In this document: positions 16,061-24,949 of the stretch, piece by piece
Layout: each line of letters starts with the position of its first letter
Numbering within the stretch: the stretch's first letter is position 1
From: Kribbella caucasensis
Lineage (GTDB): Bacteria > Actinomycetota > Actinomycetes > Propionibacteriales > Kribbellaceae
Length of the DNA stretch: 64,000 nucleotides
Direction of reading: 5' to 3'
NCBI RefSeq assembly: GCF_004361855.1
Contig: NZ_SNWQ01000010.1
Span: 240,083 to 304,082, forward strand
The notes under the pieces: generated by a model
The model's database searches: none
Told to the model about the DNA's origin: nothing
What the model saw: only the letters and a program-made list of their open reading frames with translations
Made by a program: the position numbers and the translations under genes

Positions 16061-16447
16061 ATGATCGAGCTGACGGTGGCCGAACTGGCGGACGTGACCG
16101 TGCTGGATCTCGGCGCCTCGAGCTGGCGCCGCGTGGATCAGGCGATGGTCGATCTGTTCGGGGCCGGCGCCACCGGCTATCTGGCGCTGTCGTTGGTGCC
16201 GGTGATGTTCAAGGACCTGCTGCGGATCAAGGATCACGCCCGCGGTACGAACTACGGCCTCGACGCTGTGCGCTTCCCGGCGCCGGTGCCGGTGGGGTCC
16301 GAGATCCGCCTGGCCGCGTCGATCACCGATCCGGTATGGCGGGACGACGGCGGCGTGCAGTACCGACTTCGGCTGCGCATCGAGATCCGCGGTCAGGATC
16401 AACCCGCGGCCGTCGGCGAGTCCATCTATCTGACGTACGCCGGGTGA
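16061..16447 (+). CDS. MaoC-like hotdog protein lacking the hydratase motif
   Basis: At 128 residues this is about 25 shorter than usual for single-domain MaoC dehydratases. The ends fit the family: SSWRRVDQAMVDLFGAGATG at the start and NYGLDAVRFPAPVPVGSEIR in the second half. Between GATG and YLALSLVPVM the segment that normally carries the hydratase Asp and His (the D-x-N/H-P-xH region) is missing without a frame change. The fold may persist as a dimer partner, but it should not be a working R-specific hydratase. The AAGGAGG site before ATG 16061 is strong. It is first in an operon with an MDR protein and a crotonase. Confidence 0.75.
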   Translation: MIELTVAELADVTVLDLGASSWRRVDQAMVDLFGAGATGYLALSLVPVMFKDLLRIKDHARGTNYGLDAVRFPAPVPVGSEIRLAASITDPVWRDDGGVQYRLRLRIEIRGQDQPAAVGESIYLTYAG

Positions 16448-16451
16448 TCCG

Positions 16452-17423
16452 ATGCGCGCCGTGGTGCAGACCCGATTCGGCGGACCCGAAGTCCTCCAGC
16501 CCGCCGAAGTGCCAGATCCAGTACCGGAGCGCACGTGGGCTGTCGTGCGACTCAAGGCGTCCGCGCTCAACTGGCACGACGTACTCGTCCGCCAAGGCCG
16601 CTACAACTCCCCACTGCCACACATCCCCGGCGCGGACGGCGCAGGCGTCGACATCGAGACAGGCGAAGACGTGCTTGTGCTGCCGTCGCTGTGGTGGGGT
16701 GACGACGAGTCCGCGCCCGGGCCGCGCTGGGAGATCCTCGGCGACCATCGGCCGGGCACCTATGCGGAGTTCGTGAAGGTCCCGCGCGAGTGCGTCGTAC
16801 CGAAGCCGTCCGGTCTGAGCTGGCCCGAGGCCGCCGCGTTGCCGCTGGTCGGGCTGACCACCTACCGGGCGCTCTTCTCCCGGGCGCGGCTGAAGGCCGG
16901 CGAATCGGTGCTCGTATCAGGTGCGGGCGGCGGCGTCGCGACCATGGCCGTGTCGCTCGCGGCCGCCGCGGGTTGCCAGGTGATCGTCACATCATCGTCC
17001 GAGGAGAAGATCGCCCGGGCCCGCGAACTCGGCGCGGCTGCCGGAGTTCTGTATGCCGACCCCGGCTGGCCCGAAGCGGCCAAGGAGCTGACACCGCATG
17101 GGTTCGACGTCGTGCTGGATTCGGTCGGCAGCTGGGGTGATTCGTTGTCCGCGCTGCGACCGGGTGGCCGGTTGGTGGTCCTTGGAGCGTCCCGGGCTGA
17201 CAGAGCTGTGCTGGACGTCCGGCCCTTCTACTTCGGGCAGTTCGAGCTGATCGGCACCACGATGGGCAGTCCCCGGGACTTCGCCGGCCTGCTGCGCTTC
17301 CTCGAGGAGTACGACGTAAGCCCGCCTGTGGTCGATCGAGTCTTCCCATTGGACGAGGCGTCGGCCGCACACGGCTATCTCGAGAGTGGTCAAGGATTCG
17401 GGAAGGTGGTGCTCTCGCCGTGA
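16452..17423 (+). CDS. zinc-free MDR oxidoreductase
   Basis: This 323-residue medium-chain reductase has a GroES-like domain (KASALNWHDVLVRQGRYNS, IPGADGAG) and the nucleotide motif SGAGGGVATMAVSLAAAAG near residues 157-175. Structural zinc cysteines are absent, as in quinone oxidoreductases and enoyl-reductase-like MDRs. The GGTYAEFVKVP-type segment reads as PGTYAEFVKVP. It starts four bases after the MaoC-like gene and overlaps the next crotonase by four bases. A role in reducing an enoyl-CoA or enone intermediate is plausible from context only. Confidence 0.88.
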   Translation: MRAVVQTRFGGPEVLQPAEVPDPVPERTWAVVRLKASALNWHDVLVRQGRYNSPLPHIPGADGAGVDIETGEDVLVLPSLWWGDDESAPGPRWEILGDHRPGTYAEFVKVPRECVVPKPSGLSWPEAAALPLVGLTTYRALFSRARLKAGESVLVSGAGGGVATMAVSLAAAAGCQVIVTSSSEEKIARARELGAAAGVLYADPGWPEAAKELTPHGFDVVLDSVGSWGDSLSALRPGGRLVVLGASRADRAVLDVRPFYFGQFELIGTTMGSPRDFAGLLRFLEEYDVSPPVVDRVFPLDEASAAHGYLESGQGFGKVVLSP

Positions 17424-18202
17424 CCGGCCTGGTGCGTTACGAAGTGGACGATCATGCGGTGGCGTTCGTGACGCTGGACTCGCCCGCGACCCGCAACGCG
17501 CTCAGCGACGAGCTGCTGGATGATCTCCTGGCAGCGCTCGACGACGCAGCCGCGGACGCCGAGGTCCGCGTGCTCGTGCTGGGTTCCTCGCATGAGCGGG
17601 TCTTCTCGGCCGGCGGCGACCTGAAGGCGTTCGCCGCGGATGTGCCCACGATCGCGAAGTACGCCGCGCTCGACCGGTTCCCGCGGCTCTATCGGGCGAT
17701 TGGAGAGCTCGGGAAGCCGGTGATCTGCGCGGCCGGCGGCGATGTGCTCGCCGGCGCGTTCGGGCTCGCCCTGGCGTGCGACCTGGTGATCGCGAAGGAG
17801 GGTGTGCGCTTCGGTTGTCCGGAGATCAACGTCGGGGTTTTCCCGTTCATGATCTCGGCGCTGATCTACCGCAATGTCGACCGCCTCAAGGCAAACGAGT
17901 TGATGATGCTCGGCGAGCCGATCGACGCCACCGAGGCCGCCCGGCTCAACCTCGTCAACGCCGTGGTTCCGGCTGACGACTTCGACGAGGTCGTCCGCGA
18001 ATGGGCACACAAGCTGGCCGCGAAGTCGCCGCTGCTGATGCGGATGGGCAAGGACGCCATCGCCGCGACCCGCGACTTGAGCCTCCCGGACGCGTTGTCC
18101 GCGCTGCGTTCCCAGCTCGCCCTCGCATTCACCACCGAGGACATCGTCGAGGGCGTGACCGCGTTCCGTGACAAGCGCGATCCGGTCTGGAAGGAGCGCT
18201 GA
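17420..18202 (+). CDS. enoyl-CoA hydratase/isomerase
   Basis: This 260-residue crotonase has both catalytic glutamates apparently in place: FGCPEINVGVFPFM in the first loop and ANELMMLGE in the second. The oxyanion-hole region VFSAGGDLKAF and CAAGGDVLAGAFGLALACD differs from the usual GGG pattern. It starts at GTG 17420, overlapping the MDR stop codon, so it is coupled. It closes the operon; seven bases after its stop begins the TGGTC palindrome of the next operon. The probable job is hydration of an enoyl-CoA during ring or chain breakdown. Confidence 0.9.
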   Translation: MTGLVRYEVDDHAVAFVTLDSPATRNALSDELLDDLLAALDDAAADAEVRVLVLGSSHERVFSAGGDLKAFAADVPTIAKYAALDRFPRLYRAIGELGKPVICAAGGDVLAGAFGLALACDLVIAKEGVRFGCPEINVGVFPFMISALIYRNVDRLKANELMMLGEPIDATEAARLNLVNAVVPADDFDEVVREWAHKLAAKSPLLMRMGKDAIAATRDLSLPDALSALRSQLALAFTTEDIVEGVTAFRDKRDPVWKER

Positions 18203-18208
18203 AATTTC

Positions 18209-18219
18209 TGGTCAGACCA
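18209..18219. promoter_or_regulatory. FadR-type operator before the hydrolase-ligase operon
   Basis: TGGTCAGACCA, a perfect palindrome identical to the one at 24899, lies 65 bases upstream of the alpha/beta-hydrolase start, which has a GAGGAGG ribosome site. Confidence 0.75.
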
Positions 18220-18283
18220 TTGAACTATCAGGCCGAATGTTGCATGCTCGGGTCATCACCTCAGGGCTTCAGAGGAGGGGCGC

Positions 18284-19090
18284 ATGACCGCCTTCATGAT
18301 CGACGGCACGGTGGGCGACGTCTTCGTCCGGACGTGGAGCGCCGAGCAACCGTCGTACGGCGTCTTGCTCGCGCACGGCATCGGTGAGCACAGTGGCCGG
18401 TACGACCACGTCGCGCGGCGGCTCGTCGCGGACGGCGCGGTCGTGTACGCCGGTGACCATCACGGTCACGGTGGGTCGGCGGGGGAGCGGTGCGAGATCG
18501 AGGATGTCGACAAGATGGTCGCGGACTTGCACCATGTCGCCGAGCAGTTGCGGGCCGACCACCCCGGGCTGCCCGTCGCCCTGATCGGCCACTCGCTGGG
18601 TGGCATCATCGCCACCCGGTTCGCGCAGTCGTTTCCTGGCGAACTCACCGCCTTGGTGCTGTCCGACCCGGTGGTCGGCGGAAACCCGGGCTTCGAGGCA
18701 CTCCTGGCGATGGATCCGATGCCCCAGGTGCCCATCGACACGGCGATGCTCTCGCGCGACCCGGCGGTCGGTGAAGCCTACTTGGCCGACCCGCTCGTCT
18801 ACCACGGACCGCTCAGCCGCCAGACCTTGTCCGCGATCTTCGCTGCGGTCGCGGACATCGCCGCCGGTCCGCCGCTCGGTGACCTCCCGACCCTGTGGCT
18901 ACACGGCGAACTCGACCCGCTGGCGCCGTACGACGTCACGGCCAAGGCCTTCGAGCACCTGGCCGGACCCGCGCTGGAGCAAAAGGTCTACCCCGGCGCG
19001 ATGCACGAGATCTTCAATGAAACCAACCAGGACGAGGTGATCGCCGACGTGCTGGCATTCCTCACCCGGGTACTAAGGAAACAGTCATGA
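18284..19090 (+). CDS. alpha/beta hydrolase, monoacylglycerol-lipase/lysophospholipase type
   Basis: A 268-residue serine hydrolase. It has the HGIGEHSGRYDHVARRL start typical of the monoglyceride lipase group, the nucleophile elbow GHSLGG near residue 105, an acid in HGELDPLAPYD and the histidine in GAMHEIFNE. No signal peptide is present, so it is cytoplasmic. It heads an operon with CoA ligases and acyl-CoA dehydrogenases and overlaps the ligase gene by four bases. It could release an acid from an ester or lactone before activation to the CoA thioester; the substrate is unknown. Confidence 0.9.
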   Translation: MTAFMIDGTVGDVFVRTWSAEQPSYGVLLAHGIGEHSGRYDHVARRLVADGAVVYAGDHHGHGGSAGERCEIEDVDKMVADLHHVAEQLRADHPGLPVALIGHSLGGIIATRFAQSFPGELTALVLSDPVVGGNPGFEALLAMDPMPQVPIDTAMLSRDPAVGEAYLADPLVYHGPLSRQTLSAIFAAVADIAAGPPLGDLPTLWLHGELDPLAPYDVTAKAFEHLAGPALEQKVYPGAMHEIFNETNQDEVIADVLAFLTRVLRKQS

Positions 19091-20733
19091 GCGCACCGAC
19101 CAAGACCGTCCGGGACCGGTACACCGAGGACCAGATCGCCGGCTTCTACGCCGCGGGCTATTGGGCACCGTCGAGCTTCAACGCACTCGTCGCCGAGGAG
19201 GCCGAGCGGCGCGGTGACCAGACCTTCATCTTCGACAGCACGACGTCGCTGACCTACGCGGACTTGCGCGAGAAGGCGCTGCGGCTCGCGGTCGGGCTGC
19301 GCCGGCAGGGTGTGGAACGTGGCGACCGGGTCGCCGTCCAGCTGCCGAACTGGACCGACTTCGCCGTCGTCGCTGCGGCACTCTCGCGGATCGGCGCGAT
19401 CCTGGTGCCGATCATGCCGATCTACCGCGAGGAGGAGGTCGGCTACGTCCTGCGGCATTCCGGCGCGGTCGCGGCGGTGACGTGTGAGGAGTTCCGCGGC
19501 TTCGGCCACCTCGCGATGTTCGAGGAGCTGCGCTCGTCGACTCCGGATCTCCGGACCGTGTACGTCGCCCGCGCGACAGGCTCGGCGGACGCACCGGCGC
19601 TCGACAGCTTGGTAGTGGACGGCGATCTCGCGGAGCTGGACGCCGAGGCGGGCCCGGATTCGTCGCCGGACGACGGCTTCCTGATCGTCTACACCTCCGG
19701 TACTACGTCCCGCCCCAAGGGCTGCTACCACACCTTCAACACCGTGCGAGCGAGTGCGACCGCGATCATGAAGAGCCTCGACTACACCGAGAACGACGTC
19801 GAGTTCGGGCCGTCACCGGTGACGCACAGCACGGGCCTGGTGACCAGTGTTGTGCTGCCCCTGATCGCCGGCGCGAAGTCGTACCTGATGGAGGCATGGG
19901 ACCCGCAGGAGGGCCTGAACCGGATCGAGCAGCACGGTTGCACGGTCACGGTCACCGCGACCCCGTTCCTGCAGATGCTGATGGGGGCGTACGACCCGTC
20001 CAAGCACGACGCGAGCAGCATGCGGCTCTGGGTCTGCGCCGGCTCGCCGATCCCAGGCGCGATTGTCGAGAAGTCCCACGAGCTGCTCGGCTTCCAGACG
20101 CTCAGCCTGTACGGGCGGTCGGAGAACTTCCTCACCACGATGTGCACAGTCTCGGATCCGCCGGAGCGATCGGTGACGTCGGATGGCTCGGCACTCCAGG
20201 GTGCCGAGGTGAAGGTCGTCGGTGGGGACGGCCTCGAGGTTCCGCGCGGCGAAGAGGGTGACATCGCGTACCGCGGCCCGAGCCACATGATCGAGTACTA
20301 CGACGATCCCGAGCAGACCGCCGAGTTGTTCACGCCGGAAGGCTTCTCGCGGTCCGGCGACCTGGGCCGGATGGACACGGACGGCTTCGTCCGGGTGACC
20401 GGGCGGCTCAAGGACATCATCATCCGCGGCGGGCTGAACATCAGTGCCCGCGAGATCGAGGACCACCTGCTCCGTCATCCGGCCATCGCGAGTGTGGCGA
20501 TCGTCGGCATGCCGGACGAGCGACTCGGCGAGAAGGTCTGCGCGTACGTCGTACTGGCCGAGGGACAGCCGGCGGTGACGCTGGACGACATCACCGCGCT
20601 GCTGCACGAGCACAAGGTCGCCACCCAGAAGCTGCCGGAGCGGCTGGAGATCGTGCCGGCGATGCCGATGACCGCGACCGGCAAGATCCAGAAGCACGTG
20701 CTGCGGGCCGACATCCAGGCGAAGCTGGGCTGA
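19087..20733 (+). CDS. acyl-CoA ligase, cyclohexanecarboxylate-CoA-ligase (AliA)-like
   Basis: This 548-residue adenylate-forming enzyme would activate a carboxylic acid with ATP and CoA. The P-loop motif YTSGTTSRPKG is near residue 205, the A5-type segment is LYGRSENFLTTM, and the hinge is SGDLGRMDTDGFVRVTGRLK. The C-terminal lysine lies in MPMTATGKIQK. The unusual YGRSEN in place of YGxTE is what I recall from AliA-like cyclohexanecarboxylate ligases, and RRGD-type N-terminal text fits too. The context of BadH- and BadI-like genes supports an alicyclic acid substrate, but specificity cannot be read directly. Confidence 0.88.
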   Translation: MSAPTKTVRDRYTEDQIAGFYAAGYWAPSSFNALVAEEAERRGDQTFIFDSTTSLTYADLREKALRLAVGLRRQGVERGDRVAVQLPNWTDFAVVAAALSRIGAILVPIMPIYREEEVGYVLRHSGAVAAVTCEEFRGFGHLAMFEELRSSTPDLRTVYVARATGSADAPALDSLVVDGDLAELDAEAGPDSSPDDGFLIVYTSGTTSRPKGCYHTFNTVRASATAIMKSLDYTENDVEFGPSPVTHSTGLVTSVVLPLIAGAKSYLMEAWDPQEGLNRIEQHGCTVTVTATPFLQMLMGAYDPSKHDASSMRLWVCAGSPIPGAIVEKSHELLGFQTLSLYGRSENFLTTMCTVSDPPERSVTSDGSALQGAEVKVVGGDGLEVPRGEEGDIAYRGPSHMIEYYDDPEQTAELFTPEGFSRSGDLGRMDTDGFVRVTGRLKDIIIRGGLNISAREIEDHLLRHPAIASVAIVGMPDERLGEKVCAYVVLAEGQPAVTLDDITALLHEHKVATQKLPERLEIVPAMPMTATGKIQKHVLRADIQAKLG

Positions 20734-21911
20734 TGGATCTAGCAGACGCCCCGGACGAGGCCCGGTTCCGGCAGGAGCTGCGCACCTGGCTGGAGAAGCG
20801 ACTGCCCGAGCTGCCCTGGCCCGAGCCCGCGGACCTGACCGAGAAGCTGGCGTTCTGGCGTGCCTGGCAGGCGATGCTCCACGAGGCCGGGTACGCCGGT
20901 CTCACCTGGCCGCGCGAGTACGGCGGCCAGGGCCTGGACGAGCGGATGCGGGCGATCTTCGGCGAGGAATGCGACTTGGCCGGAGCGCCGGAGCGGCTCA
21001 ACACGATCGGCGAGGACTTCGCCGGCCCGACGATCGCCCACTTCGGGTCCGAGGAGCAGAAGCAGCGGTACCTTCGCCCGATCCTGACCGGCGAGGAGAT
21101 CTGGTGCCAGCTGTTCTCCGAACCCGACGCGGGGTCCGATCTCGCCTCGCTGCGGACCAAGGCGACGAAGGTCGAGGGCGGCTGGCGGATCCAGGGGCAG
21201 AAGATCTGGACGAGCCGTGCGCAGATGGCGGCGGCTGCGATTCTGCTGGCCCGCACCGGCGGTGGCCCGCGGCACAAGGGCATCACGTACTTCCTGCTGC
21301 CGATGGACAGCGACGGCGTCACGGTCCGTCCACTCCAGCACATGCTCGGCGAGGCGGAGTTCAACGAGGTCTTCCTCGACGACGTGTTCCTGCCCGACGA
21401 GGCCGTGGTCGGCGAGGTCGACGGCGGCTGGAAAGTTGCCATGGGCACCTTGTCCTTCGAGCGGGTCGCCATCGCCACCGGACGGGTGAACACCACCAAG
21501 GCGGTTGACGACCTCATCACCGACATCCGGGGCATGACCGACTCGTCCAGCCGGCCCGTCGGCGCGGACCCGCAGGTCCGGCAGAAGGTCGCCGACCTCT
21601 GGGCGCGTGCCTTTGTGCACCGCACGATCAGCCAACGGGTGATCAGCGGCGCGTCCGGTCCGCCTGGTCCGGTCGCCTCGATCGGCAAGCTGTACTTCTG
21701 CCCGCTGGTCGAGGATCTTGCCGACTTCCGCTTGTCGCTCGAACCGCTGGCCGGCCAGTTCGACCTCGACGACACGTCCGAGGAAGCAGAGCGCTCACGG
21801 CGATGGCTGCGGCTCGCCAACCAGGCCCGCGGTACGGCGATCGCCGGCGGATCCACCTTCATCCAGCGCAACATCGTCGCCGAACGCATCCTCGGCATGC
21901 CTCGGAGCTGA
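20733..21911 (+). CDS. acyl-CoA dehydrogenase
   Basis: This 392-residue flavoprotein would introduce an alpha-beta double bond into an acyl-CoA and pass electrons to ETF. The FAD/substrate segments are CQLFSEPDAGSDLASLRT and QGQKIWTSRAQMA. The C-terminus AGGSTFIQRNIVAERILG lacks the usual Glu before the Gly, as in many FadE enzymes for large ring substrates, where the base lies elsewhere. Its ATG shares a base with the ligase stop codon. It lies between two CoA-ligase genes, so it probably acts right after CoA activation. Confidence 0.9.
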   Translation: MDLADAPDEARFRQELRTWLEKRLPELPWPEPADLTEKLAFWRAWQAMLHEAGYAGLTWPREYGGQGLDERMRAIFGEECDLAGAPERLNTIGEDFAGPTIAHFGSEEQKQRYLRPILTGEEIWCQLFSEPDAGSDLASLRTKATKVEGGWRIQGQKIWTSRAQMAAAAILLARTGGGPRHKGITYFLLPMDSDGVTVRPLQHMLGEAEFNEVFLDDVFLPDEAVVGEVDGGWKVAMGTLSFERVAIATGRVNTTKAVDDLITDIRGMTDSSSRPVGADPQVRQKVADLWARAFVHRTISQRVISGASGPPGPVASIGKLYFCPLVEDLADFRLSLEPLAGQFDLDDTSEEAERSRRWLRLANQARGTAIAGGSTFIQRNIVAERILGMPRS

Positions 21912-21912
21912 C

Positions 21913-23802
21913 ATGACCTACACCTGGCACCCGACCGCCGACTATCTCGAGAACTCCAACGTGGCAAGGCTGATGCGCGCGCTCGGTGTCGGAGATGTGG
22001 ATGCCCTGCGTGCCCGGTCGGTGGCGGACATCGGTGCGTTCTGGGACGCCGTCGTGTCCGACCTCGGTATCGCGTTCGGTACGCCGTACACGAAGGTGGT
22101 CGACCTCAGCCGGGGGATCGAGTACCCGGAATGGTTCGTGGACGGCGGTATCAACATCGTGGACGCGACCGTCGTGCGCTGGGCAGCGGCGACGCCGGAT
22201 GCGGTCGCGATCGTGCACGAGACCGAGGCCGGGACCGTGCGGCGGCTGACGTTCGCCGAACTCGACGACCAGGTCGCGCGCGTCCGGGCCGGACTGCGCG
22301 CTCACGGCATCGGCAAAGGGGACGCGGTCGCGATCTATCTGCCGATGACGCCCGAGGCAGTGGTTGCGACGTACGCGGTGGCGAGCATCGGCGCGATGGT
22401 CGTGCCACTGTTCTCCGGGTTCGCCCCGGCCGCCATCGCCGCGCGGATCCAGGATGCGGACGCCAAGGCCGTCATCACCACGGCCGGTACGACGCGTCGT
22501 CGCCGTGCCGTCTCGATGGAGTCAAAGCTGGACGAGGCGCTGAAGAGCTGCCCGAGCGTGCGGCTCGTTGTCGCGGACGACACCTGGCGAGAGTTGCTGA
22601 GCGCGGACCCGGATCCGGTCGTCGAACCCACGTCCGCGTCGGACGTGCTGCTGCTCGCCTACACCTCCGGGACGACCGGGCGGCCGAAGGGCGCGGTGCA
22701 CACGCACGCCGGCTTCCTGGTGAAGGTGGCAAGTGAGGTGGCGTACGGGTTCGAGATGGCGCCCGGGCGGACGTTCTGCTGGATCACCGACATGGGCTGG
22801 ATCATGGGGCCGCTGTCGATCGTCGGCACCCACGCGTGCGGGGGAACGCTGCTGCTCTACGAAGGCTCTCCGGACGTGCCGGACACCAACCGGTTGTGGG
22901 ACCTCGTTCAAAAGCATCGGGTGTCGATGCTCGGGGTCTCGCCCACGCTGATCCGGACATTGCGTGCCGCTGGCAACGATCCGGCCGGCGACCTGTCATC
23001 GGTCCGCGTCCTGGGCTCCACCGGTGAGCCATGGGATCCCGAGTCGTACGAGTGGCTGGCCCGTGACGTCTTCGGCGGCCGGATCCCGGTGATCAACTTC
23101 TCCGGCGGGACAGAGGTGGGTGGCTCGTTCCTGTGCCCGTACCCGGTCGAGGACATCCGGAGCTGTTCGCTCGGTGGACCGGCGCTCGGCATGGATGTCG
23201 ACGTGGTCGACGACGACGGACAGCCGCTGCGTGGCAGTGTCGGTGAATTGGTGTGCCGGCAGCCGTGGCCGTCGATGACGCGTGGGGTGTGGAAGGACGA
23301 CGAGCGCTACCGGGATGCGTACTGGTCGACGTATCCGGGTCTGTGGCGTCACGGCGACTACGCCCTGGTGGACTCGTCTGGCTGGTACATCCTCGGCCGC
23401 TCAGATGACGTGATGAACATCGCCGGGAAGCGCGTCGCGCCGGCCGAGATCGAGTCCGTGCTCGCCACTGATCCGGACGTCGCCGAGTGTGCGGTAGTCG
23501 GTATCCCCGACCCGGCGAAGGGCGAGTCGGTCTGGGCCTTTTGGGTACGACGCCCTGCCGCGGATGCTGACGACCGGTCGATGGCGATACGGCTCACCAA
23601 CCTGGTGGCCGTCGAGCTGGGTAAGCCGTTCGCGCCTGCTCGTGTGGTCCGGGTCGAACAGTTGCCCAAGACAAGGTCCGCGAAGATCCTGCGCCGGGCC
23701 GTCCGCGCGGCCGTGCTCGACGCGGATCCGGGCGACCTGTCCGGCGCGGAGAATCCGGAGGCGGTCGAGGAGATCCGCCTTCAGGTGAAGGGACTGCCCT
23801 GA
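21913..23802 (+). CDS. AMP-dependent acyl-CoA synthetase (acetyl-CoA-synthetase-like)
   Basis: This 629-residue ligase belongs to the acetyl/propionyl-CoA synthetase branch. The N-terminal ACAS-type domain has AFWDAVVSDLGIAF and IEYPEWFVDGGINIVDA. The P-loop YTSGTTGRPKGAVH is near residue 256. Later motifs are INFSGGTEVGGSF, HGDYALVDSSGWYILGRSDD and a terminal LPKTRSAKILRR with the catalytic lysine. ATG 21913 lies just after the previous stop; an open frame upstream is not used. A second ligase could re-activate a ring-opening acid or a side product such as a dicarboxylate. Confidence 0.88.
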   Translation: MTYTWHPTADYLENSNVARLMRALGVGDVDALRARSVADIGAFWDAVVSDLGIAFGTPYTKVVDLSRGIEYPEWFVDGGINIVDATVVRWAAATPDAVAIVHETEAGTVRRLTFAELDDQVARVRAGLRAHGIGKGDAVAIYLPMTPEAVVATYAVASIGAMVVPLFSGFAPAAIAARIQDADAKAVITTAGTTRRRRAVSMESKLDEALKSCPSVRLVVADDTWRELLSADPDPVVEPTSASDVLLLAYTSGTTGRPKGAVHTHAGFLVKVASEVAYGFEMAPGRTFCWITDMGWIMGPLSIVGTHACGGTLLLYEGSPDVPDTNRLWDLVQKHRVSMLGVSPTLIRTLRAAGNDPAGDLSSVRVLGSTGEPWDPESYEWLARDVFGGRIPVINFSGGTEVGGSFLCPYPVEDIRSCSLGGPALGMDVDVVDDDGQPLRGSVGELVCRQPWPSMTRGVWKDDERYRDAYWSTYPGLWRHGDYALVDSSGWYILGRSDDVMNIAGKRVAPAEIESVLATDPDVAECAVVGIPDPAKGESVWAFWVRRPAADADDRSMAIRLTNLVAVELGKPFAPARVVRVEQLPKTRSAKILRRAVRAAVLDADPGDLSGAENPEAVEEIRLQVKGLP

Positions 23803-24893
23803 TGCGCTGGCAGCTCTCCGAGGAACAAGACGCCTACCGCGAAACGTTGGCCGGCTGGCTCGCCGACGTCGCGCCGCCCGACGTCGTACGCCGCTGGCTG
23901 GATGCCGGCGATTCGCTCTCGTTCGCGGATCGCTTCGCCGGCGATGGCTGGTCAGGCGTCGGACTACCCGAGTCGATCGGTGGCCAGGGCGGCGGACTCG
24001 TCGAACTCGCGCTGACGTCCGAGCTGCTCGCGCATGCCTGCGCCCCCTCCGCGACCTGGCTCGCAACCGTCGTGACTGCGTCGGCTCTCGCCGCCGCGCC
24101 TGCGGCGCTCGCGGTCGGGCAGGGCGTTGGCAACGTGGCAGCGGCTCTCACCGGCGATCCGCTGGCACTGCTGTCTCCAGCGGACGACATCCCTGGCGAG
24201 GGACCGCGCCTCGCGCCGGGCGCCGAGGGTCGTTTGCGCGGGACCGTTCGGCGGGTGCTTGCCGGTGGCGTCGCGACTCGTTTCATCGCAGTCGTCGACG
24301 AACCTGACGGTGCAGCTGCGCTGCGGCTCGTGTCGGCTGAGGGTGTGCGTGTTGTTGCCCGGCATTTGCTCGACCGCAGCCGGTCGGTGGCTGATGTGGT
24401 TGTCGACGATGAGGCGTCCGAGTCGCTTGACGTGGATGCTTCGGCGTTCCTGGCGGAGTGTGCCGCGCGAGCCGCCGTACTGACGGCTGCGGACACGCTG
24501 GGAGCGATGGCGAAGATGCTCGACATGACTGTTGCCTACAGCAAGCAGCGGCAGCAGTTCGGCGTACCGATCGGATCGTTCCAAGCGGTCAAGCATGCCG
24601 CCGCGACGATCCTGGTCGAGGTCGAGGCGGCCAGGTCCGCGGTGTACTACGCCGCCGCCTCGGTAGACGCCGCCGCACCGCAATCGGACCTGCACGCCGC
24701 CGCGGTCAAGGCCCAGGTGACAGCGGCCGGTAGTCGGGTCGCCGACAGCGCGCTGACCCTGCACGGCGCGATCGGCTACACGTGGGAGCACGACCTGCAA
24801 CTGTTCTACAAGCGGGCCAAGCTCAACGAATCCCTGTACGGCCGCCCGGCCGCCTGGAACGAACGCATCGCCAGCGCCCTTGTCCTGGCCTAG
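23802..24893 (+). CDS. acyl-CoA dehydrogenase, shortened FadE-type
   Basis: This 363-residue acyl-CoA-dehydrogenase-family protein has well-kept C-terminal helices (KQRQQFGVPIGSFQAVKHAA, LHGAIGYTWEHDLQLFYKRA). The middle beta domain is degenerate, and the usual TEPxxGSD motif is not visible. Such proteins often pair with a canonical FadE as an alpha2-beta2 heterotetramer in actinobacterial sterol pathways. It starts in a TGATG overlap with the ligase and ends the operon; the next TGGTC palindrome begins six bases after its stop. The heteromer idea is inference; the nearest partner would be the dehydrogenase encoded at 20733-21911. Confidence 0.85.
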   Translation: MRWQLSEEQDAYRETLAGWLADVAPPDVVRRWLDAGDSLSFADRFAGDGWSGVGLPESIGGQGGGLVELALTSELLAHACAPSATWLATVVTASALAAAPAALAVGQGVGNVAAALTGDPLALLSPADDIPGEGPRLAPGAEGRLRGTVRRVLAGGVATRFIAVVDEPDGAAALRLVSAEGVRVVARHLLDRSRSVADVVVDDEASESLDVDASAFLAECAARAAVLTAADTLGAMAKMLDMTVAYSKQRQQFGVPIGSFQAVKHAAATILVEVEAARSAVYYAAASVDAAAPQSDLHAAAVKAQVTAAGSRVADSALTLHGAIGYTWEHDLQLFYKRAKLNESLYGRPAAWNERIASALVLA

Positions 24894-24898
24894 TTTTT

Positions 24899-24909
24899 TG
24901 GTCAGACCA
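24899..24909. promoter_or_regulatory. FadR-type operator before the ring-degradation operon
   Basis: TGGTCAGACCA, a perfect palindrome, lies 41 bases before the GTG of the next acyl-CoA dehydrogenase and heads a nine-gene operon. Confidence 0.75.
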
Positions 24910-24949
24910 TTTGTTATGATCGTGCCACAAACTTGAGGAGGGAACGGTC

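Noticed and set aside
15983..16570. A long N-terminal extension of the BadI-like protein
   Set aside because: It would run through the promoter and antisense to the MaoC-like gene. The ATG at 15982 has a ribosome site and fits family length.
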